A stretch of 64,000 nucleotides of DNA. It comes from Staphylococcus caprae (GTDB taxonomy: Bacteria; Bacillota; Bacilli; Staphylococcales; Staphylococcaceae). Below, one piece after another: positions 54,021 to 63,702 of the stretch. The notes under the pieces were generated by a model. It was not told where the DNA came from, ran no database searches, and saw only the letters and a program-made list of their open reading frames with translations. The first letter of the stretch is position 1, and the number at the start of each line of letters is the position of its first letter. The stretch lies in the NCBI RefSeq assembly GCF_002902725.1, contig NZ_PPRT01000038.1, positions 49,714 through 113,713 on the forward strand. Reading direction: 5' to 3'. Position numbers and translations under genes: made by a program.

Positions 54021-55014
54021 TATCATCACCTTCTTTTTTATAATTTCTCAGATGTGCAAACTTAAATAAATCTATCTTAGATGATCGATTGTAACGCTGT
54101 TTAGGATCAATAAATAAAGTGATTATATCAGCAATCGTATTAATAATTACAACGAAAAATCCTATAAAGAGTACGCAACCTTGAATGACCGGATAATCTC
54201 TAGACTTAATACTATCGACTAGAAAGTAACCTAAACCTGGAATATCGAATAAATTTTCAATCACGACGGTACCTCCGATTAAGCTTCCTACTGACAGACC
54301 TAATAAGGGAATAATAGGAATTAAAGTAGGTTTGAAAATATCATGAAATAAAATATAACGTTCTGACATCCCTCTTAATCGAGAAGCTTCTACAACTGGA
54401 CTCCGATATTGTTCTAATAAATTAGAGCGTATAAGACGTATGTAATATGCACACATACCCACACTCATTGTAATAATCGGTAAAATATACGCAGCTATTG
54501 ATCCATCCTCTGACGTTGGTAATACATTTAACTTTTGGTTGAAAATAAATAACAATATTAAACCAATAAAAAATGAAGGTAAGCTCACAGATAAAGAAGT
54601 TAAAACTCGAATCATTTTGTCTAAAGTTTTGTGATAATTTATTGCGGCTATCACTCCTAAAGGTATTGAAACAAGCATAGATAAAATTAATGTTCCAAAA
54701 GTAATGATTAATGTTGGAACAATATAGTTCATGATTTCTTTAGATACTGGAGCACCTGTTTGATAACTTGTACCTAAATTTAATTTTAATAATTGACTGA
54801 ACCAATGCCACCATTGACTGAGTAAAGAATGATCCAGTCCTAATTGATGTTCTGTAGCTTTGATTTGAGATTGTGAAACTTGAGAGGTATCAAGATGAAG
54901 AATTTTATTAACTGGGTTCCCTGGTGATAATTTCATTAAAATAAATGTGATTGTTGTTAAAACAAAAAGCACGATAATCATTTGCAATATTTTTGAAATG
55001 ATTGTTTTAAACAT
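54010..55014 (-). CDS. nikB: Nickel/peptide ABC transporter permease (OppB/NikB-like)
   Basis: First gene of the operon: 334-residue permease with about six helices. Typical elements are [10 protein letters not shown] near the N-terminus and [18 protein letters not shown], the EAA coupling loop, then [23 protein letters not shown]. No substrate-binding protein is encoded next to it. In S. aureus the NikA binding protein is also encoded elsewhere. No obvious NikR or Zur operator was seen in the 190-base upstream gap. Confidence 0.8.
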   Translation of the reverse strand: MFKTIISKILQMIIVLFVLTTITFILMKLSPGNPVNKILHLDTSQVSQSQIKATEHQLGLDHSLLSQWWHWFSQLLKLNLGTSYQTGAPVSKEIMNYIVPTLIITFGTLILSMLVSIPLGVIAAINYHKTLDKMIRVLTSLSVSLPSFFIGLILLFIFNQKLNVLPTSEDGSIAAYILPIITMSVGMCAYYIRLIRSNLLEQYRSPVVEASRLRGMSERYILFHDIFKPTLIPIIPLLGLSVGSLIGGTVVIENLFDIPGLGYFLVDSIKSRDYPVIQGCVLFIGFFVVIINTIADIITLFIDPKQRYNRSSKIDLFKFAHLRNYKKEGDDNEA

Positions 55015-55154
55015 CTTCGCAACATCCTTCTGTATTAAATGGATTAATTATTTATATATTGAAATTTTACATTAAATTATTTTTATCGTCATTTACCTAT
55101 TATAATAGTCACATTGAAAAAATAATAGTATAAGCGATGTAGCCCTCCAATTTA

Positions 55155-55199
55155 ACAAAAAAACTCAACGCCATCTAAGTAAATAGACAGCGTTGAGTT
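55155..55199 (-). terminator. Terminator of the 116-residue membrane protein gene
   Basis: On the minus strand AACTCAACGC (55199-55190) pairs with GCGTTGAGTT (55171-55162), followed by seven T residues. Confidence 0.93.
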
Positions 55200-55207
55200 A
55201 CAAAATA

Positions 55208-55558
55208 TTATTTACGATGGCGCCCTCTTAACATTTTTAAATCTTCTTCATCTTCATATTTACGAATTTCTTTTTCAAGTTTATTCTTCTTACGTTCTCG
55301 TCTCCATTTACGTGTAAAGTACCATAATAAGAAACTAATGATTAAACTCATTAAAGCTAAGAAAGCAGCGTAACCTAATAACGGCTGATAAGAAATGTGT
55401 TGGAAATTAGGAATAAAGAATGCTAATAAACCTAAAACTACAAATGTAATTACTGCGGCAATCAACCATCTATGTAAAACTAATGTACAGAATACTGTTA
55501 ATAAAACCATTGCTAAGATAGTAATCCATAAGTAATTAGGCATATCAAAAATTGTCAT
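55208..55558 (-). CDS. Small membrane protein of unknown function
   Basis: 116 residues with three hydrophobic segments (about residues 10-27, 31-49 and 60-80) and a strongly charged cytosolic tail (RKWRRERKKNKLEKEIRKYE). No catalytic motif or known family is recognised. Ribosome-binding site AAGGAG and ATG at 55558. It has its own terminator and lies between nikB and pepF in the same place as a conserved hypothetical of other staphylococci. Confidence 0.75.
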   Translation of the reverse strand: MTIFDMPNYLWITILAMVLLTVFCTLVLHRWLIAAVITFVVLGLLAFFIPNFQHISYQPLLGYAAFLALMSLIISFLLWYFTRKWRRERKKNKLEKEIRKYEDEEDLKMLRGRHRK

Positions 55559-55662
55559 AATACTATCTCCTTGTTAGTTCATTTAATAATAATTTTATTA
55601 TACTATTTATTTGAATTAAACCACTCAGTCTAGAGAAGTAACGTTCCTAAAGAATATTCAGA

Positions 55663-55694
55663 GATTGGGACATCATTTATTATTTCTGTCCTAC
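55663..55694 (+). repeat. Fragment of the dispersed intergenic repeat
   Basis: GATTGGGACATCATTTAT followed by TATTTCTGTCCTAC recalls the GGGACATC-ATTTAAT block at 10016-10032, 30920 and 15211. It is a short remnant upstream of pepF. Confidence 0.45.
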
Positions 55695-55833
55695 TCCTAT
55701 TCACATACTTAAATTAATTATTCCCTACTCTTATGTTTGATAAACGAATACTTGCCTTCTCTAAACGCTTCGAATGTTATTCTGACTTGAGTTTTGTATA
55801 ATAAAGGTAATACATATCAAAGGAGTGTTCCCA

Positions 55834-57642
55834 ATGACACAAGGTTTACCTTTAAGAAAGGATGTCCCTACTCAAGAAACATGGGATTTGAAAGACCTTT
55901 TTGAAAATGATGAAGCATTTTATCAAACTCTTAATCAAGTGCTCCAATCTTCTAAAGCGTTCAAATCTACATATCAAAATCAACTTAAAGATATCGAAAC
56001 AGTTGAACGTGCGCTTAAAGATTATGAAGATATTTTAATTCAATTGGATCGTCTTTATAATTATCCCGAACTAAGAGTGAGCGTAGATGCCACTAACGAA
56101 GAAGCGCAAAAAGTAAATGCTAAATTGAATACGATGTCTGGTAAAATAGCAGGCTTACTCTCATTCGTAGATTCTGAAATCTTAGCATTACCTGAGGACA
56201 TGTTAAATCAATTACAACAACAATCGAATTATCCTCACTTCATTAAACAGTTGAAAGATAGAAAGCCGTATCAACTATCTACAGAAGTAGAACAAGTATT
56301 GGCTACTCTAACGCCAACACTTAGAAGTCCTTTTGAATTATATGGAACAACCAAAAGTTTAGACATTGACTTTGAGTCATTTGAGCATAATGGTATGACT
56401 TACCCTCTCGATTATGCCACTTTTGAAAATGAATATGAAGATAATCCAGATGCCGAATTTAGAATAAAGAGTTTTAAAGTATTTAGCGACTCAATTCGCA
56501 AATATCAAAATACAACAGCAGCTACGTATAATATGCAAGTTCAACAAGAAAAAATTGAAGCAGATATGCGTGGATATGATTCTGTGATCGATTACTTATT
56601 ACAAGACCAAGAAGTGACACGCGACATGTTTGATCGTCAAATAGACGTTATTATGAGTGATTTGGCTCCGGTAATGCAAAGATATGCTAAGTTAATCCAA
56701 CGTGTCCATGGACTTGATAAAATGCGATTTGAAGATTTAAAGATATCTATCGATCCTAGTTATGAACCAGATATTTCAATTGAAGAGTCTAAAAAATATA
56801 TTTATGGCGCTTTAAATGTTTTGGGTGAAGATTATGTGAAAATGTTAGAATCTGCCTATGACAATCGATGGATAGATTTTGCTCAAAATAAAGGAAAAGA
56901 CACAGGTGCTTATTGCGCGAGTCCTTATTTTACACATTCATATGTATTTATTTCTTGGACAGGAAAAATGGCTGAAACCTTTGTGCTTGCTCATGAGCTA
57001 GGACATGCTGGTCATTTTACTTTAGCGCAGAAACATCAAAATTTATTAGAATCAGAAGCATCTATGTACTTTGTCGAAGCGCCATCCACGATGAATGAAA
57101 TGTTAATGGCAAATTATTTATTCAATAGTAGTGATGATCCTAAATTTAAACGTTGGGTCATTGGTTCTATACTTTCTAGAACGTATTATCACAATATGGT
57201 AACTCACTTGTTAGAAGCGGCATATCAGCGTGAAGTGTACAGATTAGTAGATGAAGGAGAGTCGCTTACTGCCCCACTTCTTAATAAGATTATGTTAGAT
57301 GTTTATGAAAGATTCTTTGGCAATGCAGTTGAGATGACAGATGGTGTTGAACTCACTTGGATGCGTCAACCTCATTATTATATGGGATTGTACTCATATA
57401 CTTACTCTGCAGGTTTAACAATTGGTACTGTGGTTTCTCAGAAGATTAAAAATGAAGGACAACCAGCTGTAGACCAATGGTTAGAAACACTTAAAGCTGG
57501 CGGAAGTAAATCACCAGTAGAGTTAGCGCAAATAGCAGGTGTTGATATAACAACGGAAGCACCGTTAAAAGCGACGATTAAATATATCTCGGAATTAGTC
57601 GAAGAACTAGAAACTCTTACAGATCAAATTGAAGCAGGCTAA
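55834..57642 (+). CDS. pepF: Oligoendopeptidase F
   Basis: Cytosolic M3B zinc metallopeptidase that cuts short peptides (about 7-17 residues). 602 residues. The zinc motif LAHELGHAGHF (HExxH) near residue 390 and the downstream Glu in ESEASMYFVEAPSTMNEML provide ligands. C-terminal YYMGLYSYTYSAGLTIG is typical. The ATG at 55834 is eight bases after AAAGGAG. Together with the upstream peptide-type transporter it may help peptide use, but the two are divergent units. Confidence 0.95.
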   Translation: MTQGLPLRKDVPTQETWDLKDLFENDEAFYQTLNQVLQSSKAFKSTYQNQLKDIETVERALKDYEDILIQLDRLYNYPELRVSVDATNEEAQKVNAKLNTMSGKIAGLLSFVDSEILALPEDMLNQLQQQSNYPHFIKQLKDRKPYQLSTEVEQVLATLTPTLRSPFELYGTTKSLDIDFESFEHNGMTYPLDYATFENEYEDNPDAEFRIKSFKVFSDSIRKYQNTTAATYNMQVQQEKIEADMRGYDSVIDYLLQDQEVTRDMFDRQIDVIMSDLAPVMQRYAKLIQRVHGLDKMRFEDLKISIDPSYEPDISIEESKKYIYGALNVLGEDYVKMLESAYDNRWIDFAQNKGKDTGAYCASPYFTHSYVFISWTGKMAETFVLAHELGHAGHFTLAQKHQNLLESEASMYFVEAPSTMNEMLMANYLFNSSDDPKFKRWVIGSILSRTYYHNMVTHLLEAAYQREVYRLVDEGESLTAPLLNKIMLDVYERFFGNAVEMTDGVELTWMRQPHYYMGLYSYTYSAGLTIGTVVSQKIKNEGQPAVDQWLETLKAGGSKSPVELAQIAGVDITTEAPLKATIKYISELVEELETLTDQIEAG

Positions 57643-57663
57643 TTAAAAATTTTTTCTCATAAC

Positions 57664-57705
57664 CAAAAAATCGCCCTCATAGACTTAAAGCCTATGGGGG
57701 CGATA
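57664..57705. terminator. Bidirectional terminator between pepF and phoU
   Basis: ATCGCCCTCATAG (57670-57682) pairs with CTATGGGGGCGAT (57692-57704). An A run on the left serves as the T tract of the minus-strand pst-phoU operon. Confidence 0.92.
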
Positions 57706-57713
57706 ATTTGTTA

Positions 57714-58361
57714 TTAATCAAATGTATCAAAATGTTCACCTGTTAAATAGTAATAAACGCTTTCGGCAATATTACTAATATGGTCTCCAATACGTTCTAA
57801 ATGTCGAGCAGCTAAATGTGCCTGACCAGCAACAAATGGATCATTATCAATTAAATAAGTTGTGTTAACAATATTGATGTATAAGTCATCAATATCTTTA
57901 TCTCTTTCAATAATTTCTTTAATTAATGTTAAATCCTCTGTTTTGACAGCGGTATTGAGATCTTCCAACATGAGCATTGCTAATTTACCCATCGTTTTTA
58001 AACGTGTAAATACATAGTCATCGTTAATTTTAACCCTTAGACGAATGTGCGCGATACTCGCAGCATTATCTCCCATTCTTTCAAAGTCTGTTGAAATTTT
58101 TAACGCAGCCATCATCATACGTAAATCCGTAGCAATAGGTTGCTGTTTGGTAATTAACATAATCACTTTTTCATTTATTTCATAATCTAATTGATTAATC
58201 TCTCTATCCTTTTCAATGGTTTCTCTAGCGAAGGTTCTCTTTTCCTCACTTAACGACACTAATGCATTTTTAATATTAAAATAAACACGAAGGCCAAGAC
58301 GACGTAAATCTTTAATTAACTCATCTAGCTGACCTTCGTATTTATGTCTAATGATTGCCAT
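57714..58361 (-). CDS. phoU: PhoU, phosphate uptake regulator
   Basis: Cytosolic helical-bundle protein that connects Pst transport to the PhoR/PhoP signalling state and is involved in persister formation in several bacteria. 215 residues with the two PhoU repeats. Metal-binding signatures ISTDFERMGDNAASIAH and LAARHLERIGDHISNIAE are both present. It is the last gene of the pst operon, three bases after pstB. Its own ribosome-binding site is weak, which suggests coupling. Confidence 0.95.
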   Translation of the reverse strand: MAIIRHKYEGQLDELIKDLRRLGLRVYFNIKNALVSLSEEKRTFARETIEKDREINQLDYEINEKVIMLITKQQPIATDLRMMMAALKISTDFERMGDNAASIAHIRLRVKINDDYVFTRLKTMGKLAMLMLEDLNTAVKTEDLTLIKEIIERDKDIDDLYINIVNTTYLIDNDPFVAGQAHLAARHLERIGDHISNIAESVYYYLTGEHFDTFD

Positions 58362-58364
58362 ATA

Positions 58365-59258
<894 letters not shown>

Positions 59259-59268
59259 CTATATAGAG

Positions 59269-59296
59269 GAAAAGATGTAAAGAAACAAATCTTTTC
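59269..59296 (-). other. Intercistronic hairpin between pstA and pstB
   Basis: GAAAAGAT and ATCTTTTC form an 8-bp stem with a 12-base loop in the 87-base gap. There is no T tract, so RNA processing or stability is more likely than termination. Confidence 0.5.
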
Positions 59297-59330
59297 TTCG
59301 TTGAAATAACAATTTTCCCAATAAGCTATA

Positions 59331-60236
59331 TTAATATTTTTTACTGAATTTATTTCTTAAAAGAATCGCAATTGCATTCATTGCTAATAAGATAACAAGT
59401 AATACGATAATTCCTGCTGATGCCACATTTTGGAATTCAGCTTGAGGCATTTTAGCCCAAGTATAAATTTGAGTTGGTAAAGCAGAGAATTGATCTAATA
59501 GTCCACTTGGTGTAGCTAATAGAATTGTAGGAATACCAATAACTACAAGTGGTGCCGTTTCGCCTAATGCACGTGATAAAGATAAAATGAAACCAGTTAA
59601 GATACCAGGTAGTGCTGCTGGTAAAACAACCTTTCTGATGGTTTGCCATTTATTAGCACCTAAACCAAATGAGGCTTCTCTTACAGAACCGGGTACAGCT
59701 CTAATTGCTTCTTGGCTTGAAACAATAATTACTGGAAGAATAAGTAATGACATTGTTAATGCAGCTGCTAAAACACTGTTTCCCATTCCAGCTGCTCCAA
59801 CGAAAAGTGTGTAACCTAAAAGACCAAATACGATTGAAGGCACACCGGCTAAGTTTGAAATACTTATTTTTACTATGCTTGTAAAAATATTGTCCTTTGC
59901 GTATTCCTCTAAATAAATAGCAGTACCAATACCTAGAATAATTGTGATTGGAATGATACTAACAATTAACCAGATTGAACCAATGACTGCCCCTTTAACA
60001 CCAGCATCTGCAGGTGTTGAAGAAGAGAAATTAGTAAAGAATTCAGGTGTTAAATGGCCGGCTCCTTTGATGATGGTTTGTGCTAATAATGCTACTAACA
60101 CAACAAGACCGATTAACGTACAGAGGAAGAATAACCATTTGTTAACTTTATTTTTAGTATCTCGAGTAGAAATATTTTTGTCGACTTTGTTTTTGTCGAT
60201 TAACGTTTTATTATTAGAATTTGTTGTCGCTGTCAT
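59331..60236 (-). CDS. pstA: PstA, phosphate ABC transporter permease
   Basis: Membrane subunit pairing with PstC. 301 residues with six helices after a hydrophilic N-terminus of about 33 residues (rich in Asn, Lys and Asp). Conserved parts are AIYLEEYAKDN, LAGVPSIVFGLLG, SVREASFGLGANKWQTIRKVVLPAALPGI (the EAA loop) and SRALGETAPLVVIG. It starts one base after the pstC stop, with GAGAGGAG overlapping the pstC end. Confidence 0.96.
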   Translation of the reverse strand: MTATTNSNNKTLIDKNKVDKNISTRDTKNKVNKWLFFLCTLIGLVVLVALLAQTIIKGAGHLTPEFFTNFSSSTPADAGVKGAVIGSIWLIVSIIPITIILGIGTAIYLEEYAKDNIFTSIVKISISNLAGVPSIVFGLLGYTLFVGAAGMGNSVLAAALTMSLLILPVIIVSSQEAIRAVPGSVREASFGLGANKWQTIRKVVLPAALPGILTGFILSLSRALGETAPLVVIGIPTILLATPSGLLDQFSALPTQIYTWAKMPQAEFQNVASAGIIVLLVILLAMNAIAILLRNKFSKKY

Positions 60237-60237
60237 A

Positions 60238-61164
60238 TTAATACTCCTCTCTGAAGCGTTTTGAAATCCATTGTGAAAGTAGGTTCATAAGTAAAGTAAA
60301 GATGAATAAAGTGAAACCTACTGCATAGATACTGTAGTAGATATCAGAACCAAATGGTGCATCACCAGTTGCGACTTCTACAATGTATCCAGTCATGGTT
60401 TGAATTGAACTTGTTAAGCTTAGAGATGAAGTTGGCGAACTACCAGCCGCTAGTGAAACGATCATTGTTTCACCAATTGCTCTTGAAATCCCTAATACGA
60501 TTGATGCAACAACTCCTGAAGTGGCTGCAGGTAAAACAACTTTAGTAGCAACTTCAAATTTAGTTGCACCTAAGCCGTAAGCACCCTCACGTATTTTATT
60601 TGGCACTGAAGACATTGCATCTTCACTCATACTTGTAATAACTGGAACAATCATAATACCAACAACGATTCCAGGACTGATAGAGTTAAACTCACCTAAT
60701 ATAGGTATAAAACTTCTTAAAAGCGGTGTTACAAATGTAAGGGCGAAGAAACCGAATACAATTGTAGGAATACCTGCTAAAATTTCCAAAATTGGTTTAA
60801 TAATTCTACGTGCTTTATCGCTTGCATATTCATTAAGGTAAATAGCTGCACCTAAACCAATAGGAACAGAAACGATAGTGGCAATGATTGTAATTTTTAA
60901 GGTACCAATGATTAAAGCCCAAATACCATATTCTGGTGAAGAACCTGTAGGATTCCATGTACCAGATAAAAAGAATTTAGAAAATGGTACGCGTGTAAAG
61001 AAAGTAATCGTCTCAGTTAACAAAGTGAATAAAATAGCAATTGTCGTTAAGATTGAAATAGCTGAAATAATACCTAGAATAATTGGAACGATTTTATCGC
61101 TTGCTCCACCCTTTTTAGCATTATTCTTAGCTATCATTTCTCTAACATTCGTTTGTGAAGCCAT
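60238..61164 (-). CDS. pstC: PstC, phosphate ABC transporter permease
   Basis: Membrane subunit of the phosphate importer. 308 residues with six helices. Visible motifs are AAIYLNEYASDKARR, LAGIPTIVFGFFAL, REGAYGLGATKFEVATKVVLPAA (the EAA loop) and SRAIGETMIVSLAAG. It lies 207 bases downstream of pstS in the same orientation, with a strong intercistronic hairpin in the gap. Ribosome-binding site AAGAGGG. Confidence 0.96.
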   Translation of the reverse strand: MASQTNVREMIAKNNAKKGGASDKIVPIILGIISAISILTTIAILFTLLTETITFFTRVPFSKFFLSGTWNPTGSSPEYGIWALIIGTLKITIIATIVSVPIGLGAAIYLNEYASDKARRIIKPILEILAGIPTIVFGFFALTFVTPLLRSFIPILGEFNSISPGIVVGIMIVPVITSMSEDAMSSVPNKIREGAYGLGATKFEVATKVVLPAATSGVVASIVLGISRAIGETMIVSLAAGSSPTSSLSLTSSIQTMTGYIVEVATGDAPFGSDIYYSIYAVGFTLFIFTLLMNLLSQWISKRFREEY

Positions 61165-61296
61165 GTAAAACCCTCTTTCTTAATCTCCCAAAATAATTTA
61201 AAAAAAGATTGGGAATTGCTAAAGGGAATTGTTGAGTACTAATTAAACTACCATTTAGTAATGACTCAATTCTCTTCCCTGAAGCTGAATAGTACA

Positions 61297-61324
61297 GACA
61301 AAGCGGTTGATTAACCGCTTTGTC
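61297..61324 (-). other. Strong intercistronic hairpin between pstS and pstC
   Basis: GACAAAGCGGTT and AACCGCTTTGTC form a perfect 12-bp stem with a 4-base loop, without a T tract on the minus strand. It probably protects the upstream pstS message or causes partial termination, so that binding protein exceeds the membrane subunits. Confidence 0.65.
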
Positions 61325-61371
61325 AAATACCTTCACAAATTCCCAACCCTTTAAAATTCGTACGTTATATA

Positions 61372-62367
61372 TTATTTTTTATCGTCAGATTTTTTGTCAT
61401 CAGATTTTTTATCAGATTTCTTATCTGATTTTTTGTGTTTGTCTACGAATTTATTTAATTCTTTTAACTCAGATTTATAAGTTTTCTTAGGTGAAGCTAC
61501 ATAACCAGCATCTTCAGCTGATTTACCTTCATCTTTAAGAACGAATTTCATAAATTCAGACATTACTTTGTTATCTTTTAATGATTTATCTTTAACGTAG
61601 ATGAATAATGGTCTACTTAAAGCGTATGAACCATTTTTGATTGTTTTCTTAGTTGGTTCAGTTAATTTGCCGTTATCGTCTTTGATTTTAACTTCTTTTA
61701 ATTTATCTTTATTTTGTTCGTAGAAGTTATAACCGAAGTAACCGATACCTTCTTTGTTTTTAGTTACTGAAGAAACGATAGCGTTTGTATCAGCATTTTT
61801 CTCAGCTTTGATATCTTGTTTGTCCATTACTTCCTCTTCGAAGAAGTCGTAAGTACCATGACTTGAGTTAGGTGATACGGCATTGATTTTTTTGTCTGGC
61901 CATTTAGAGTTAACATCTTTCCATGTTTTAGCTTTACCAGAGTAAATTTCTTTTAATTGAGATTTAGTTAATTCTTTAACAAAGTCGTTATCTTTGTTAA
62001 CTGCAATTGTTACACCATCTTGTGCAATTTTGAATTCGTGGTATTTAATACCTTTATCTTCTAATTTTTTCTTTTCTTCATCTTTAATAGGTCTTGAAGC
62101 GTCTGAGAAATCAGTTTCGCCAGCAATGAATTTTTGGAATCCAGCACCTGTACCAGCTTGGCCAGAAGAAATTTTAGCGTCTTTATGATCTTTAGCCCAT
62201 TTTTCGTTTAATTTTTCAACGATTGGAGCTACTGTTGATGAACCTTCACCTTTTGCAGAACCTTTAAGATCGCTTCCACTTCCAGAACCTCCATTATTAC
62301 CGCCACAAGCGCCTAGTAAGAACGAAGCTCCTAATACAGTAGTACCGACTAATTGCCACTTTTTCAT
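61372..62367 (-). CDS. pstS: PstS, phosphate-binding lipoprotein
   Basis: Extracellular lipoprotein that captures phosphate and delivers it to PstCA. 331 residues. Signal peptide with lipobox LLGAC (lipid-modified Cys21) followed by a Gly/Ser-rich linker. The phosphate-binding regions [33 protein letters not shown] and [17 protein letters not shown] are present. The C-terminus is a low-complexity lysine/aspartate tail made of SDKK and SDDKK repeats. First gene of the operon, with a PhoP box upstream. Ribosome-binding site TAGGAGGAT. Confidence 0.96.
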   Translation of the reverse strand: MKKWQLVGTTVLGASFLLGACGGNNGGSGSGSDLKGSAKGEGSSTVAPIVEKLNEKWAKDHKDAKISSGQAGTGAGFQKFIAGETDFSDASRPIKDEEKKKLEDKGIKYHEFKIAQDGVTIAVNKDNDFVKELTKSQLKEIYSGKAKTWKDVNSKWPDKKINAVSPNSSHGTYDFFEEEVMDKQDIKAEKNADTNAIVSSVTKNKEGIGYFGYNFYEQNKDKLKEVKIKDDNGKLTEPTKKTIKNGSYALSRPLFIYVKDKSLKDNKVMSEFMKFVLKDEGKSAEDAGYVASPKKTYKSELKELNKFVDKHKKSDKKSDKKSDDKKSDDKK

Positions 62368-62424
62368 TGATACATCCTCCTAATATAAATAACCCTAATG
62401 TTATATGTATTTCTTACAGTTTTT

Positions 62425-62430
62425 ATGATA
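62425..62430 (-). promoter_or_regulatory. Probable pstS -10 element
   Basis: TATCAT on the minus strand, nine bases after the last PhoP repeat and 57 bases upstream of the pstS start codon. No good -35 is visible, as expected for a PhoP-activated promoter. Confidence 0.5.
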
Positions 62431-62439
62431 CATACCTTT

Positions 62440-62478
62440 TGTTAATTAAAAATAGAGTAATTGTAAATCTTTTGTTAA
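62440..62478 (-). promoter_or_regulatory. Tandem PhoP box upstream of pstS
   Basis: On the minus strand hexamers occur every 11 bases: TTAACA (62478-62473), TTTACA (62467-62462), TCTATT (62456-62451) and TTAACA (62445-62440). Three of four fit the PhoP repeat TT(A/T/C)ACA with 5-base spacers known from Bacillus. Phosphate starvation should activate the operon. Confidence 0.8.
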
Positions 62479-62803
62479 GAATGTTTAAAGGTTGATATGG
62501 CGAGTTTTATAGAGATATAGATGGAATTTATATTTATGGGATTTGGTTGAAAAGAAACCTCGAAATTTAGCTATCGTGAGTTAATAAATTTGGAGTGGAG
62601 TTTGTGAAGTAAAACACTAGTAATAAAGAAGAGGTTTATACAAAAATTTCGAGAAATTGAAAACTATGTCGAGTTAGAAAAACGCATCACAAGACATTAA
62701 TCTTGCAATGCGTTTTGGTAATTAGTCTAAACTAAAATAAGGTGTTTAAAATTTATAATTATTAATTTTTGAGAACCTTCTTTTAAATAAACAGTACTAA
62801 CTA
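62479..62803. other. Gene-free stretch upstream of pstS with a hairpin
   Basis: No gene seen. AAAACGCAT (62679-62687) pairs with ATGCGTTTT (62708-62716), with an inner AAG/CTT helix. On the minus strand a T run follows, so it probably terminates the DUF443 array. Confidence 0.6.
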
Positions 62804-62958
62804 TCATTTTCCTTTAATTTTTCCCATTGTGCCTTCAATTTTAGTTTGACCGTAGAGAATAGAATTTTGAAATAATATTATAAAGAAAAATACGATAATA
62901 CCAAAGATGTATAAATAGTTGGACATCTTTGAAAATAAAAATTCATATAGAAGAAGTA
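62804..62958 (-). pseudogene. Remnant of a DUF443-family gene (C-terminal part)
   Basis: A minus-strand frame of about 50 codons with no start encodes YLYIFGIIVFFFIILFQ, then NSILYGQTKIEGTMGKIKGK and a stop at 62806-62804. It aligns with the C-terminal end of the gene at 63703 (FFIILFQNNMLYSYVEIHGK, then MGEIKRK). An in-frame stop precedes it and the rest of the gene is absent, so this is a truncated paralogue. Confidence 0.75.
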
Positions 62959-63026
62959 AAAATAATAAGGATTATTTTTCACTCTTTGTTTTGTGAACAA
63001 AATCTTGTTTATATAACTTAGCTCAT

Positions 63027-63686
63027 TCAATTTATTTCAGATATCTTTCCGTAAATCTTTATTTTTCCATATAGTCTAATATTCTGAAATAAAATAAGTA
63101 ACAAAAATATAATCATTGTTAGTATGAAAAATATATTAGAATTTTCCATAGAATAAAATGCAATTAAAGACATCAAATATAGAAAAGAAAGTATCAAATA
63201 AAGTACCGTATTCTTAATAACGATTTTAAAATTAGGTAAAATGTATGCAAGTTTTACATTAGTTCCATTTCTTAAGGCTAAAACATCACGTTTTCTTTTG
63301 TCGAAAATAAATTTCGTTAATATTAAAGCAAAATTTGTTAGTAGAATTATCAATAAGTTGAAAATTCTACTTGATGGAAAGTTTCCATAATCAAATAAAG
63401 GTCTTAATAAAACTCCTAAAATAACAGTTATACCAACACTTAAGCTTAATAAAGCTTCATTAAATTTATCTTCATTTTTAGTTATACTTTTTTCATTATT
63501 TATATCATTTAATGATACTTCTATTAATTTATGAGGAGTAAAGTAATTTAGCAGTGGGAAAATGTACGACAATTTATTAGAATTGAGATCTATAACATAG
63601 TTTTTCCCCTCATATTTAATTAATTTATATTTACTGTTACCTTTTATGCTTTTAATTTCTATTTGTCTTTTTAATTTTTTGTCCAT
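63027..63686 (-). CDS. DUF443-family polytopic membrane protein (TsaI-like)
   Basis: 219 residues from ATG at 63686, after TAGGGA. The N-terminal soluble part has the family pattern YKLIKYEGKNYVIDL and LSYIFPLLNYFTPHKLIEV. Four to five membrane helices follow and a short basic tail ends LYGKIKIYGKISEIN. In staphylococci the family occurs in tandem arrays. TsaI of this family is the immunity protein against the type VII secreted, membrane-depolarising toxin TspA. An immunity role here is inferred, and the cognate toxin is not in the window. AT-rich like its neighbours. Confidence 0.8.
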   Translation of the reverse strand: MDKKLKRQIEIKSIKGNSKYKLIKYEGKNYVIDLNSNKLSYIFPLLNYFTPHKLIEVSLNDINNEKSITKNEDKFNEALLSLSVGITVILGVLLRPLFDYGNFPSSRIFNLLIILLTNFALILTKFIFDKRKRDVLALRNGTNVKLAYILPNFKIVIKNTVLYLILSFLYLMSLIAFYSMENSNIFFILTMIIFLLLILFQNIRLYGKIKIYGKISEIN

Positions 63687-63702
63687 AATAAATTCCCTAC
63701 TA

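Noticed and set aside
60878..61168. 96-codon plus-strand frame over pstC and a similar one over pstA (59944-60264)
   Set aside because: Both are antisense to well-conserved permease genes and contain only mirror-image hydrophobic codons.
62879..63002. An independent short gene upstream of the DUF443 remnant
   Set aside because: An in-frame stop and the absence of a start or ribosome-binding site show that only the C-terminal end of a DUF443 gene remains.
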